A stretch of 64,000 bases of DNA from an uncultured Acetatifactor sp. (GCA_910583845.1 CAJUAB010000013.1:3404-67403), one strand, 5' to 3'; numbered from the stretch's first letter, positions 54,454 through 62,442 are shown. The notes: generated by a model not told the origin, from the sequence alone. A program made the numbers and translations.

Positions 54454-55224
54454 ATGCGGGTCTATCAGTGCGAGGACAGCCTGGAAGGGGTTTGTACGGC
54501 TATTTACCGGGCCTATGAGGATCATGCGGAGCATCGGGACACATGGATCAGGGTGGACAAGGAGTTGATGCTTTTTGGGGAATATATACCTGTGGAGACG
54601 GACCTGGAGAGGGCGGAGAAGGTGATGCGTACCCTGCGAAGACGCTTTGGGCAGAAGGATTATGAATCGTTGGGTCTGGCGCTCACCACGCCGGTTCCTG
54701 AGAAGGCCCAGGCTGTGTATCAGACAGTGGTGTATGGCCTGCGGGCAGGTCCCCTGCCCGGCCATCTGCTGGATCACCAGACGGATCAGTACGTGCTGCA
54801 GACTTTTCAACTGGCCAAAAAGGCGGGGCGGGAGTACGGGCAGCTGCGGGAATTTCTGCGCTTTCGGGAATTGGACAGGGGAATCCTGTATGCGGAGAAT
54901 GCTCCCAAGTGCCATGTGCTGCCCTATGTGATGGTACATTTTGCCGACCGTTTTCCACAGGAGGATTTTGCCATAAGGGATATCGGAAGAGAACTGCTGG
55001 GGGTTCATCCGGCAGGGGGCGAATGGTATCTGACAGACAGTGAGCAGTTGCTTCTGGCTCTGCGGCAGGCGGGATATTCTGCCCGGGAGATGGCCTATGA
55101 AGAACTCTTCCGGTATTTCTGTCATAAGATAGCTATCAGAGAGAGGCGAAATATTGGATTACAGAACCAGATGATGCCCAAACGCTTCCAAAAATACACA
55201 ATAGAATTTGCCAAAAACCCCTAA
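54454..55224 (+). CDS. TIGR03915-type partner of the radical SAM repair protein
   Basis: 256 aa. It begins MRVYQCEDSLEGVCTAIYRAYE, the characteristic start of the radical-SAM-linked DNA metabolism family (DUF4130). Later motifs are VMRTLRRRFG, LREFLRFRELD, YAENAPKCHVLPYVMVHFADRFP and FAIRDIGRELLGVHP. GGAGGG lies seven bases before the ATG. It is 155 bases after the radical SAM gene with no terminator between, so the two are probably one operon. In other bacteria this protein can be fused to a UDG-like domain; here that domain is absent. It probably binds DNA or an altered base together with its partner. Confidence 0.88.
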   Translation: MRVYQCEDSLEGVCTAIYRAYEDHAEHRDTWIRVDKELMLFGEYIPVETDLERAEKVMRTLRRRFGQKDYESLGLALTTPVPEKAQAVYQTVVYGLRAGPLPGHLLDHQTDQYVLQTFQLAKKAGREYGQLREFLRFRELDRGILYAENAPKCHVLPYVMVHFADRFPQEDFAIRDIGRELLGVHPAGGEWYLTDSEQLLLALRQAGYSAREMAYEELFRYFCHKIAIRERRNIGLQNQMMPKRFQKYTIEFAKNP

Positions 55225-55235
55225 AATTGTTAAAA

Positions 55236-55266
55236 TCGACAATTTACTTTTGACCTTGCATATAGT
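55236..55266 (+). promoter_or_regulatory. Candidate promoter for the HPr-like gene
   Basis: TCGACA (55236-55241) and TATAGT (55261-55266) with a 19-base spacer, longer than optimal. An AT-only hairpin (AAATTGT/ACAATTT, 55224-55245) overlaps it. Confidence 0.35.
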
Positions 55267-55453
55267 ATGGTATATCCATCATGAAAACGGTTTCCATCCT
55301 TTTCATGGAACGCGGCAACGCGGACGAGGATACAGTCAATCCCGCAGGCAGAGAGCCGGACACTGGCGGTCGCGCATGTGTCTGACGAATGCGGCGGGGG
55401 CCTATGCCCGCCGGACTACGGCGCGGTATAATCAGAGAAAGGAAGGATGCAAT

Positions 55454-55678
55454 ATGGTAAGGCAGATCAGACTTACGCAGGATCAGGTACAGAAGTTTGT
55501 CAGCGTGACATCCAAGTGCGATTTTGATATTGACATCTATTATAACAGATATATAGTGGATGCCAAATCATTCCTTGGAGTCTACGGGCTGGATTTTTCC
55601 AAAACAATGGCGGTATCTTACGAGGGATACAACCAGGAACTGGAGGAGATGCTGGGCAAAATGGCGGTGGCCTGCTGA
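55454..55678 (+). CDS. HPr-like domain protein lacking the active histidine
   Basis: 74 aa, the size of HPr. The C-terminal half matches HPr: RYIVDAKSFLGVYGLDFSK has the Ser46-equivalent region (KSxxGV). The active-site loop with the phosphorylatable His is missing; at that place the sequence reads SVTSKCDFDID. AAGGAAGG is about seven bases upstream. It is a stand-alone gene with a strong terminator behind it. It could be a regulator that mimics HPr or a sensor; no partner is visible. Confidence 0.75.
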   Translation: MVRQIRLTQDQVQKFVSVTSKCDFDIDIYYNRYIVDAKSFLGVYGLDFSKTMAVSYEGYNQELEEMLGKMAVAC

Positions 55679-55716
55679 TGTGCCCGGGAATCTGACGGAT
55701 TCGGAAACTATGTGCG

Positions 55717-55751
55717 AGGGGACTGTCGCTTTGGGGCGATGGTCCCTTTTT
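55717..55751 (+). terminator. Rho-independent terminator after the HPr-like gene
   Basis: Thirteen-base stem (55717-55729 with 55736-55748, two or three G-U pairs), six-base loop, and a T-run at 55747-55751. It lies 39 bases after the stop. Confidence 0.8.
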
Positions 55752-55754
55752 CAA

Positions 55755-55783
55755 TTGCTTTTCTGGTGGGAATAACTTATAAT
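55755..55783 (+). promoter_or_regulatory. Promoter upstream of the 182-aa unknown gene
   Basis: TTGCTT (55755-55760) and a perfect TATAAT (55778-55783) with 17-base spacing, directly after the HPr-gene terminator. The transcript should include a small ORF, the gene at 56061 and the helicase gene. Confidence 0.65.
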
Positions 55784-55897
55784 ATAACTGATCGGAAGTA
55801 TACAATGCACTTCCATGAAAAGGCATGTTCTCTGTGCCGCGTTTGATTACGGGAAGACGCATTTGTTTCCTGCGATATAAAAAAGGAGATGGGTGCG

Positions 55898-55999
55898 ATG
55901 CCGAATGGATACATGCGGAGGAGCTGGAGGCATTCAAAAAGGAAAAGGCGGTATCGGGGATCAGGGATTGCGATAGACGGGGAAGAGATGAGCAGTTAG
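55898..55999 (+). CDS. Possible 33-residue basic peptide ORF
   Basis: ATG 55898 with AAAAGGAG about ten bases upstream reads 33 residues rich in Arg and Lys (RRSWRHSKRKRRYRG) to TAG 55997-55999. It lies in the 382-base space between the HPr-like gene and the 182-aa gene. Not recognised; the basic composition may be real or a reading of unrelated DNA. Confidence 0.3.
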   Translation: MPNGYMRRSWRHSKRKRRYRGSGIAIDGEEMSS

Positions 56000-56060
56000 T
56001 GCGATTCCAGGCTTTTGAATGGCCGGAATCTGCATAACACATATGAAGGAGGAAGACAAA

Positions 56061-56609
56061 ATGGGACTTTTTTTACAGACGGCGATTGTTCCGGATTGCA
56101 GGGAGGCGGATGTGCGGAAGGCGGTGGAGAAGCTGGCTTCTAAGATGGAGCTGATTCCGGAACAGTGTCAGTACCGGGAATCCGAGGCGGGATGCGCGGT
56201 GCTTTTCAATGATGACTGCGGCGGCTTTGACGAATTGGCAAAGAAAATGTCTGTCACACTGTCGTGCCCGGTTATGCTGCTCTATATCTATGACGGGGAC
56301 TTCTGGGGGTATTTCTTCTATGATCAAAAACAGGAACTGGACAGCTTTAACACGCTGCCGGATTACTTTGGATGCTCGCCCGAGGAACAGCAGAGCTGTG
56401 CCGGAGACAGCGCCGTGATTGCCCGCTATTTTCATGTGGAACAAAAAGATATTGAGCGCTATATCAGGTTCTGGACGGAGGAGATGATGGAGCAGTACGA
56501 AGAGCCCGCATATCCGGAGGATGAGTTCGGGCAGTGCGACTGCTGGCAAATGGCTGATTTTATGAGAAAGCTGGGATTTCCCTATACCTTTGGCGAGGAG
56601 GAGGCATAA
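56061..56609 (+). CDS. Unknown cytoplasmic protein, coupled to the nuclease-helicase
   Basis: 182 aa with no signal peptide or TM helix. It begins MGLFLQTAIVPDCREADVRK and has an acidic C-terminal half with WQMADFMRKLGFPYTFGEEE. Several Cys (at about 13, 42, 45, 52, 68, 103) are scattered without a known cluster pattern. AAGGAGGA lies eight bases before ATG 56061. Its stop overlaps the helicase start (TAATG), so translation is coupled and the products likely act together. I do not recognise the family. Confidence 0.7.
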   Translation: MGLFLQTAIVPDCREADVRKAVEKLASKMELIPEQCQYRESEAGCAVLFNDDCGGFDELAKKMSVTLSCPVMLLYIYDGDFWGYFFYDQKQELDSFNTLPDYFGCSPEEQQSCAGDSAVIARYFHVEQKDIERYIRFWTEEMMEQYEEPAYPEDEFGQCDCWQMADFMRKLGFPYTFGEEEA

Positions 56610-59311
56610 TGCCCGATCAGGACGCGTTGAGCGGACAGGCCCTTTGGCGGGAGGAACAGAATATCGAGCCGGAGGGCCGGGAAGCAGCACAGCCGTCCCA
56701 GGAAACAGCGGAAGAGATCCGTGTGTCCGTCCGTGAGCTGGTGGAGTTTATCATGCGCGGCGGCGATATCGACAACCGGCATCACGCGTCTCCGGAACAG
56801 GCCATGCAGGAGGGGGGACGGATTCACCGTATGATCCAGCGCCGTATGGGCAGCGAATATCAGGCGGAGGTGTCTCTGCGATATGTCTGCCCTACCGCTG
56901 ACTACCGTCTGGTGCTGGAGGGCAGGGCGGATGGTATTATAGACCGGCCGGAAGGGGTGACCATTGACGAGATCAAAGGTACCTACCGGGATCTTCAATA
57001 TATGAGCGGCCCCGTGCCTGTGCATCTGGCGCAGGCCAAGGTTTATGCCGCCATGTATCTGCACCGTTACCGGGACAGGGAACTGCGGGAGATGCATGTG
57101 CAGATGACCTACTGTCATATGGAAACAGAGGAAATCCGATATTTTCACTATAGTTTTGCCGCCTGGGAGATACAGCAGTGGTTTGGGGATTTAATCCGCT
57201 CCTATCTGAAATGGGCGGATTATCAGTTTCGGTGGAGACGAGAAAGGGATGCCTCTATCCGGCGGATGGAGTTTCCCTTTCCCTACCGGGAGGGACAGAA
57301 GGAACTGGTGACTTATGTATACCAGACCATATATCATAAGAAAAAACTTTTTCTGGAGGCTCCCACCGGCGTGGGAAAGACCATATCCACCGTGTTTCCG
57401 GCGGTGAAAGCCATGGAGCGGGGCATGGGAGCGAAGTTGTTTTACCTGACGGCCAAGACCATCACCCGCACGGTGGCGGAGGATACTTTTGCGCTGCTGC
57501 GGGGCCAGGGACTGCATTTCAAGAGTGTGATCCTCACCGCAAAAGAGAAAATCTGTTTTATGGAGGAGACGGAGTGCAACCCAGAGTATTGTCCCTACGC
57601 AAAAGGACATTATGACCGAATCAATGAAGCGATTTATGATCTGCTGACCCATGAAGAAGGTTTTTGCAGGGAGCTGGTGGAAACTTATGCCGCGAAACAT
57701 CAGGTCTGTCCCTTTGAGATGTGCCTGGATATGACTCTGTTTGCGGATGCGGTAATCTGCGACTACAATTATCTGTTTGATCCCCATGTGTATCTGAAAC
57801 GCTTTTTTGCGGAGGGAGCCAGAGGGGATTATCTGTTTTTGATTGACGAGGCCCATAACCTGTTGGAGAGGGGCAGAGAGATGTACAGCGCCGTCATGGT
57901 CAAGGAAGATATACTGGCTTTGAAAAGCAGTCTGCTAAAGCTCCAGGCCTCGGAGGAGGGCAGGAAAAAGGGCCGCGCGAAAGCGGCGCAGGAGGAACTG
58001 TTTGCGCTGGAAGACTATACGGAGTCTGTACCGACGGTTTCTGACTTTCGTGACGCGGCGGGAGATCTGGCTTTCGCCGGAACCGGCGGGGGCCAGAACC
58101 GGAGACGGGGAAGAAGTGTGCTGGTTTCCCGGGGATTTGCGGCCCGGATGGTACGTCAGCTGGAGAACTGCAACAAGGAGATGCTTGCGCTGAAACGGGA
58201 GTGTGAGGAATGCCGTGTGGTGGAGCAGATAGATTCTCTCACATCTTTGTTATTGCATTTGCAGGGAACCATCGAATCCTACCTGGAGGAGCAGGAGGAG
58301 GCGGAACTGCCAGAGAGGGAAGAACTGCTGGAGTTCTATTTTAACCTGGTTCATTTTCTGGAGGTTTACGAACTGCTGGATGATAAATATGTGAAATACA
58401 CACAGCTGCGTGAGGACGGGACTTTTCTGCTCAAACTCTTCTGTGTGGACCCGTCCAACAATCTGAAAGAATGTATGAAGCGGGGCAGAAGTACCATTCT
58501 ATTCTCGGCCACATTTCTGCCGATTCAATATTACAAGGCCCTTCTGGGGGGAGAAAAATCGGATTACGAGGTCTACGCCAATTCGGTGTTTAACCCGGAA
58601 AAACGGGCATTATATATTGCGGAAGATGTGACCAGCAAGTATACCAGACGCTCCGATGGCGAGTTTTTCAGGATAGCCGGATATATAGATGAGATTGTGA
58701 AAAACCGGCAGGGGAATTATATGGTATTTTGTCCTTCCTATGCTTTTATGCGGGAAATATATGAAAGGTATCTGGAACACTTTGCGGATGATACCAAGGA
58801 GTGCATTCTACAGTCCGAGTATATGAGTGAGGGAGACCGGGAGGCCTTTCTGGCCAGATTTCAGGGCAATGGGGATTTCGATCTGGGCGCTTCCATATGT
58901 ATGGATATCGAGATGGAGGAGGAAAAGACGCTTATCGCTTTCTGCGTTCTGGGAGGAATCTTCAGCGAGGGTATTGATCTGAAGGAGGACAGCCTGATCG
59001 GCGCCATTATTGTAGGCACCGGTCTGCCGCAGGTGTGCTATGAACGTGAACTGTTGAAACAGTATTTTGATGAGAGCGGCCAGAACGGCTTTGACTATGC
59101 TTATCGCTATCCGGGGATGAACAAGGTCCTGCAGGCTGCGGGGCGGGTAATCCGCACCGTGGAGGATGTGGGTGTCGTGGCCCTGCTGGATGAACGATTT
59201 TTACAGTATGCTTATCTGCGTATGTTTCCCAGAGAGTGGGCCGGGTATGAGCGGGTAAATTGCGGCACTATAGCCAAACGCGTGGAATGGTTCTGGAATT
59301 CATGGCTATAG
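56609..59311 (+). CDS. PD-(D/E)XK nuclease fused to a DinG/XPD-type helicase
   Basis: 900 aa. Residues ~30-215 form a RecB/Cas4-like nuclease domain with GRADGIID (Asp108) and IDEIKG (Glu121, Lys123), the PD-(D/E)XK triad. The helicase part starts at about 225: Walker A is APTGVGKT (about 253), the iron-sulfur-type cysteines lie at about 315-372 (CNPEYC, CPFEMC), and the DEAH box IDEAHN is near 412. Motif V/VI are near the C-terminus (GGIFSEGIDLKEDS and QAAGRVIRT). So the protein should unwind DNA 5' to 3' and cut it. Family proteins with this arrangement occur in Firmicutes; DNA repair of forked or damaged DNA is the likely role. The start overlaps the upstream stop. Confidence 0.88.
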   Translation: MPDQDALSGQALWREEQNIEPEGREAAQPSQETAEEIRVSVRELVEFIMRGGDIDNRHHASPEQAMQEGGRIHRMIQRRMGSEYQAEVSLRYVCPTADYRLVLEGRADGIIDRPEGVTIDEIKGTYRDLQYMSGPVPVHLAQAKVYAAMYLHRYRDRELREMHVQMTYCHMETEEIRYFHYSFAAWEIQQWFGDLIRSYLKWADYQFRWRRERDASIRRMEFPFPYREGQKELVTYVYQTIYHKKKLFLEAPTGVGKTISTVFPAVKAMERGMGAKLFYLTAKTITRTVAEDTFALLRGQGLHFKSVILTAKEKICFMEETECNPEYCPYAKGHYDRINEAIYDLLTHEEGFCRELVETYAAKHQVCPFEMCLDMTLFADAVICDYNYLFDPHVYLKRFFAEGARGDYLFLIDEAHNLLERGREMYSAVMVKEDILALKSSLLKLQASEEGRKKGRAKAAQEELFALEDYTESVPTVSDFRDAAGDLAFAGTGGGQNRRRGRSVLVSRGFAARMVRQLENCNKEMLALKRECEECRVVEQIDSLTSLLLHLQGTIESYLEEQEEAELPEREELLEFYFNLVHFLEVYELLDDKYVKYTQLREDGTFLLKLFCVDPSNNLKECMKRGRSTILFSATFLPIQYYKALLGGEKSDYEVYANSVFNPEKRALYIAEDVTSKYTRRSDGEFFRIAGYIDEIVKNRQGNYMVFCPSYAFMREIYERYLEHFADDTKECILQSEYMSEGDREAFLARFQGNGDFDLGASICMDIEMEEEKTLIAFCVLGGIFSEGIDLKEDSLIGAIIVGTGLPQVCYERELLKQYFDESGQNGFDYAYRYPGMNKVLQAAGRVIRTVEDVGVVALLDERFLQYAYLRMFPREWAGYERVNCGTIAKRVEWFWNSWL

Positions 59312-59460
59312 GCTGTCAGGAGCAGATCCGTATAGCAGAATCGAGGCAGCCCCCTTGTCTTCCAGATCAAAACGCATACTGCGGTTTGACTCAAACTACA
59401 GTTACAACAACAATATACATCATAATATCAGCATAAATCATTACTTGATATTAATGTTTG

Positions 59461-59524
59461 ATATACCAATCACAATAGCCGCCCGCGGAAGCATTTCCGC
59501 AGGCGGCTATTGTGATTGGTATAT
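59461..59524. repeat. 64-base near-perfect palindrome
   Basis: Outer arms of 23 bases (59461-59483 and 59502-59524) are perfectly complementary and contain AATCACAATAGCC. One mismatch follows, then inner arms GCGGAA/TTCCGC (59485-59490, 59495-59500) around a four-base loop GCAT. No T-run follows, so it is not a standard terminator. It lies 150 bases after the helicase gene. Confidence 0.8.
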
Positions 59525-59685
59525 GCAAATCCAGGCACGGAGCGAATCTGTTTCGTAAATGCGCTTTATGCAGTGGCAGGTTCCTCTTATTTGTCCTTTT
59601 AAACCAGTCTCCGTGAACAGGAACACAGATTTACAATCACACAATATTTATAGTATATAAAACGGAATTAAATGATTGCTACAAG

Positions 59686-59717
59686 AAAGAACTCTTCGCG
59701 TACAGAGCTCTTTTTTT
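59686..59717 (+). terminator. Terminator-like hairpin in the AT-rich gap
   Basis: AAAGAACTCT (59686-59695) pairs with AGAGCTCTTT (59704-59713) with one mismatch and an eight-base loop, then a run of T to 59717. No gene lies just before it, so it may end a non-coding or long helicase transcript. Confidence 0.55.
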
Positions 59718-59792
59718 GGTAGTTTGTCCATTGTATATTTGAAATAATTATGTAAACCAAATATATGTTTGAATCAGTGGAAAAAAGAAAAT

Positions 59793-59906
59793 ATGACATG
59801 TAATTTTTGCAATTTTGACGCCTTAGTGGGTGGGGATGACAGCAGTGTATATGTGGATAACTATGTGGAAACGGTGGATTATTTTATCAGAATGCCCAAA
59901 ATATGA
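59793..59906 (+). CDS. Possible 37-residue CxxC small protein
   Basis: ATG 59793 reads 37 residues beginning MTCNFCNFDALVGGDDSS to TGA 59904-59906. The composition (CNFC, acidic and aromatic residues) is protein-like, unlike the AT-rich DNA around it. The ribosome binding site is poor (AAAAAGAAAAT). It may be a true small protein, or the remnant of a longer gene. Not recognised. Confidence 0.3.
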   Translation: MTCNFCNFDALVGGDDSSVYVDNYVETVDYFIRMPKI

Positions 59907-60160
59907 CAAATATTTCAATTCCGCGCCTTAGAACACTTTTTGCATGCAAAATTGCAAAAAGAAAAATCAGAACTATACTGGTCAATTGGATTATGTAAAA
60001 CAGATCATGGATTTATGATCTGCCGCCTTGCAATTCCGTTCAAAACATGTTACTTTATAGGTACATAGAAGCGATTCCCAATTCTGGCACGTATTGGAGC
60101 GGCTGTACAGGGAATGCTGATAACACGCATGAAAGAACAGATAGCGGTCAGGAGGTTTAT

Positions 60161-61282
60161 ATGAAAGTGCTGATACTGTCCACAGGCACAGGTGAGGGAC
60201 ATAACTCCGCGGGCAAGGCGGTTCAGGAACAGTTTCAAAAGAGAGGGATTTCCTGTGAGATGGAGGATGTGCTGGCCTTCGCCTCAGAGAAGGCGGCCAG
60301 CTATGGCAAGCGGATCTACGTGTGGAGTACGGTGAAAGCCACAAAAGTATTCAAGGGGGCCTACAGGGCGGGGAAGGCCATCACCTCTGCCCGGCGTAAG
60401 TCGCCAGTGTACTATGCCAATGCCCTCTATGCGGAAAAGCTGTACCGCTATATTGTTGACAATGGATATGACACTGTCGTCATGCCTCATCTTTTCCCTG
60501 CGGAAGCCCTGACTTACATGCTTCGCAAACACGAGTGTCGCCCCGATATCCACACTTATTTTGTGGGGACGGACTACACATGCATCCCCTTTACGGAGGA
60601 GACAGAGGCGGATTACTATTTCATCGCCCACGAGGAACTGCTGGCGGAGTATATAAAGAAAGGAATTCCCAAAGAGAAACTGATTCCCACGGGAATCCCC
60701 GTCTCGGACCGCTTCAGGAATCTTCCCTCCAGAGAAGAGGCGAGGAGGGCGCTGGAAATGGAGCCGGAAGGACATTGCATTCTGATTATGACCGGCAGTA
60801 TGGGCTATGGCAAGATCGAGGCATTGGTGCGTCTGCTGGTTTCTCATATGGAGGAGAAGGACGGCATATATATTCTGGGCGGTTCCAACGAAAAACTGAA
60901 AACCCGGCTGAGAGAGGCTTATCAGGGGAATGAAAGAGTCTGTGTGTTGGACTATACAAACAGAACGGCGGAATATCTGGCGGCCGCGGACCTGCTCTTC
61001 ACCAAGCCTGGCGGTCTCACTTCCACAGAGGCGGCGGTGGCCGGGATACCGCTGGCCCATACCAGGCCTATTCCGGGCTGTGAGGACTGTAACCAGGCAT
61101 TTTATAACAGTCATGGACTTTCTGTCAGCGCGGATTCCGAAAGACAGCTGGTGGAGATGGCTATGGATCTGCTGGCCCGTCCGGAGGAATGTGTACGGAT
61201 GACGGAAAGACAACACCAGGTAATCAACGGAAATGCCGCAGAGGATATCTGCGAGTTTATCCTGAGACAAAGTACCTGTTAG
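60161..61282 (+). CDS. GT28-type diacylglycerol glycosyltransferase (UgtP/MGDG synthase-like)
   Basis: 373 aa. Family 28 glycosyltransferase that puts a sugar on diacylglycerol to make glycolipids at the inner membrane face. The N-terminal motif is LSTGTGEGHNSAGKAV, a membrane-associated basic region follows (about 60-85), and FVGTDYTC is the central motif. The sugar-nucleotide motif FTKPGGLTSTEAAVAGIP lies at about 285-300. ATG 60161 with AGGAGG about five bases upstream is the start. It is next to plsY, which fits membrane lipid synthesis. Sugar and number of transfers cannot be told from sequence. Confidence 0.85.
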   Translation: MKVLILSTGTGEGHNSAGKAVQEQFQKRGISCEMEDVLAFASEKAASYGKRIYVWSTVKATKVFKGAYRAGKAITSARRKSPVYYANALYAEKLYRYIVDNGYDTVVMPHLFPAEALTYMLRKHECRPDIHTYFVGTDYTCIPFTEETEADYYFIAHEELLAEYIKKGIPKEKLIPTGIPVSDRFRNLPSREEARRALEMEPEGHCILIMTGSMGYGKIEALVRLLVSHMEEKDGIYILGGSNEKLKTRLREAYQGNERVCVLDYTNRTAEYLAAADLLFTKPGGLTSTEAAVAGIPLAHTRPIPGCEDCNQAFYNSHGLSVSADSERQLVEMAMDLLARPEECVRMTERQHQVINGNAAEDICEFILRQSTC

Positions 61283-61423
61283 AGCGTGTTTGAAAATGCC
61301 TTCTGCCAGATGCGCGTTACGCTTCAGGGGAGAGCTGTGCCATAAGAGGGGCGCGGACCGGGTCTGTGCATCCGGAATCCGGTGAAAATTTCCTGCAAAG
61401 CGGAGTGTGCGGATGGTGGGTAT
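61281..61423 (+). repeat. Copy A of a ~143-bp dispersed repeat
   Basis: Starts at the end of the GT28 gene with AGAGCGTGTTTGAAAATGCC and contains GCCAGATG, GAATCCGG and GCAAAGCGG. It is similar over its whole length to the reverse complement of 62203-62345. Together the two copies flank plsY. The 221-base gap between the genes is mostly this repeat. Confidence 0.75.
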
Positions 61424-61503
61424 GTTTTTTCAGACATACTCTGGGAGAAGGCGGAGGAAGAGGACGTTCTTTCCGCCGCAAAGATGCAAAAAGAGGTGAG
61501 ATT

Positions 61504-62145
61504 ATGTTGGTACATGAGATTATAATGATCGCGGTGGGCTTACTGTGCGGCAGTATTCTGTTCAGCCGGTATCTACCCAAATGGATTAAAAAAGTGGATA
61601 TTGTAGCCCTCAGTGACGATCACAATCCAGGGACGGCCAATGCCATGCAGTATGCGGGAATACCGGTGGGCTTACTGTGTCTGCTGGGGGATATCTTCAA
61701 GGGGGTGATGCCCGTGCATATCGCGCTGCGGCTGGGACTGGAGAGCGGCTGCCTCTTTTCCCTGATTATGGCGGCTCCGGTGCTGGGACATGCCTTTTCC
61801 CTGTATCACCGGGGCAGAGGGGGGAAGGCCATAGCGGTCTCTTTTGGGGTATTGATCGGGCTGATGCCTATCCACACGGAGCCAATCTTCGCGCTGTGCA
61901 GCATTTATCTGTTTTTTTCTCTGGTGGTGCGCATACGGCCTCATACCCGGAGAACAAGGATCACCTATGTCCTGCTGGCCATAAGCTCCCTGTATATGTT
62001 TTATTCCAGATGGATTCCCTGGCAGATCTGTGGGGGTATGCTGATGATATCCTGCATTGTGGTCCACAAAAACAGCCTGCGCCAACAGGCGCTGGAGCAG
62101 CAGGCCGCGGAAATGGCAAAGCAAACGACTACATTTTCCATATGA
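61504..62145 (+). CDS. plsY: PlsY-type glycerol-3-phosphate acyltransferase
   Basis: 213 aa integral membrane enzyme that transfers acyl from acyl-phosphate to glycerol 3-phosphate. It has five to six TM helices. PlsY motifs are visible: GSILFSRYLPKW near the N-terminus, DDHNPGTANAM for the NPGxxN loop, and GHAFSLYHRGRGGKAIAVSFG for the glycine-rich GGKG-type loop (here GGKA). The start ATG 61504 follows AAAGAGGTGAG; a longer frame from 61366 would run through the repeat. It forms a lipid module with the glycosyltransferase. The third motif differs from the usual GGKG, so activity should be taken with some care. Confidence 0.82.
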   Translation: MLVHEIIMIAVGLLCGSILFSRYLPKWIKKVDIVALSDDHNPGTANAMQYAGIPVGLLCLLGDIFKGVMPVHIALRLGLESGCLFSLIMAAPVLGHAFSLYHRGRGGKAIAVSFGVLIGLMPIHTEPIFALCSIYLFFSLVVRIRPHTRRTRITYVLLAISSLYMFYSRWIPWQICGGMLMISCIVVHKNSLRQQALEQQAAEMAKQTTTFSI

Positions 62146-62152
62146 ATCATAC

Positions 62153-62192
62153 TGACAAAGGGTCGGATTTCCGGAAATCTGACCCTTTGTCA
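62153..62192. repeat. 40-base palindrome after plsY
   Basis: TGACAAAGGGTCGGATTTCC (62153-62172) is followed at once by its complement (62173-62192) with one G-T pair and no loop. It starts seven bases after the plsY stop. No T-run follows, so it may be a terminator of an unusual kind or a protein site. Confidence 0.8.
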
Positions 62193-62202
62193 GCATATGG
62201 GG

Positions 62203-62345
62203 AATTCCCGCCATCTGTATGTCCCGCTTTGCGTGATAGTTGGGCCGGATTCAGGCACCATAGCCCGCGATGCGTCCGTCTTTGCCCCCAATCTCCCACA
62301 AATGGTGACGCACATCTGGCGGAAAGGATTTTTCAGGCACGCTCT
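62203..62345 (-). repeat. Copy B of the ~143-bp dispersed repeat (inverted)
   Basis: Reads on the minus strand as AGAGCGTGCCTGAAAAATCC, then GCCAGATG, GAATCCGG and GCAAAGCGG at the same spacing as copy A at 61281-61423. It fills most of the 399-base gap between plsY and the PadR gene; the rest holds the palindrome before it and the PadR promoter after it. Confidence 0.75.
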
Positions 62346-62378
62346 GGGGGATGAAACAAAAAATAAGATAAAAAGGGA

Positions 62379-62407
62379 TTGACAAAGCATATTATATGAC
62401 GTATAGT
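62379..62407 (+). promoter_or_regulatory. Promoter of the PadR-DUF1700 operon
   Basis: Perfect TTGACA (62379-62384) and TATAGT (62402-62407) with 17-base spacing. Confidence 0.85.
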
Positions 62408-62410
62408 ATG
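62388..62410 (+). promoter_or_regulatory. PadR operator candidate 1
   Basis: A 23-base imperfect palindrome centred at 62399 (18 of 23 positions symmetric), with half-sites CATA-TTATA and TATAG-TATG. It overlaps the spacer and -10 element. Confidence 0.65.
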
Positions 62411-62419
62411 TTCATCAGC

Positions 62420-62442
62420 AATATTATACGGCATATAATATT
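62420..62442 (+). promoter_or_regulatory. PadR operator candidate 2
   Basis: A 23-base palindrome centred at 62431 (20 of 23 positions symmetric) of the form AATATTATA-cggca-TATAATATT. It resembles candidate 1 and is 32 bases, about three helical turns, from it. Confidence 0.68.

Larger units (their letters stand above)
59312..60160. other. 849-base AT-rich gap with hairpins
   Basis: No ordinary gene is supported here. It holds a long palindrome (59461-59524), a terminator-like hairpin (59686-59717), a possible 37-residue ORF, and two small inverted repeats: CTTTTTGCA/TGCAAAAAG (59936-59961) and CAGATCAT/ATGATCTG (60001-60022). The second half is strikingly AT-rich against neighbouring coding DNA. 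The GT28 gene's promoter should be in the last 150 bases, but I could not assign a clear -35/-10. Confidence 0.6.

Noticed and set aside
59355..59558. 67-codon frame after the helicase gene
   Set aside because: It runs through the long palindrome and has no ribosome binding site.
59852..59860. Perfect DnaA box (TTATCCACA on the minus strand) with similar sequences beside it
   Set aside because: A single exact 9-mer is expected by chance about once in two windows of this size, and no replication genes are near.
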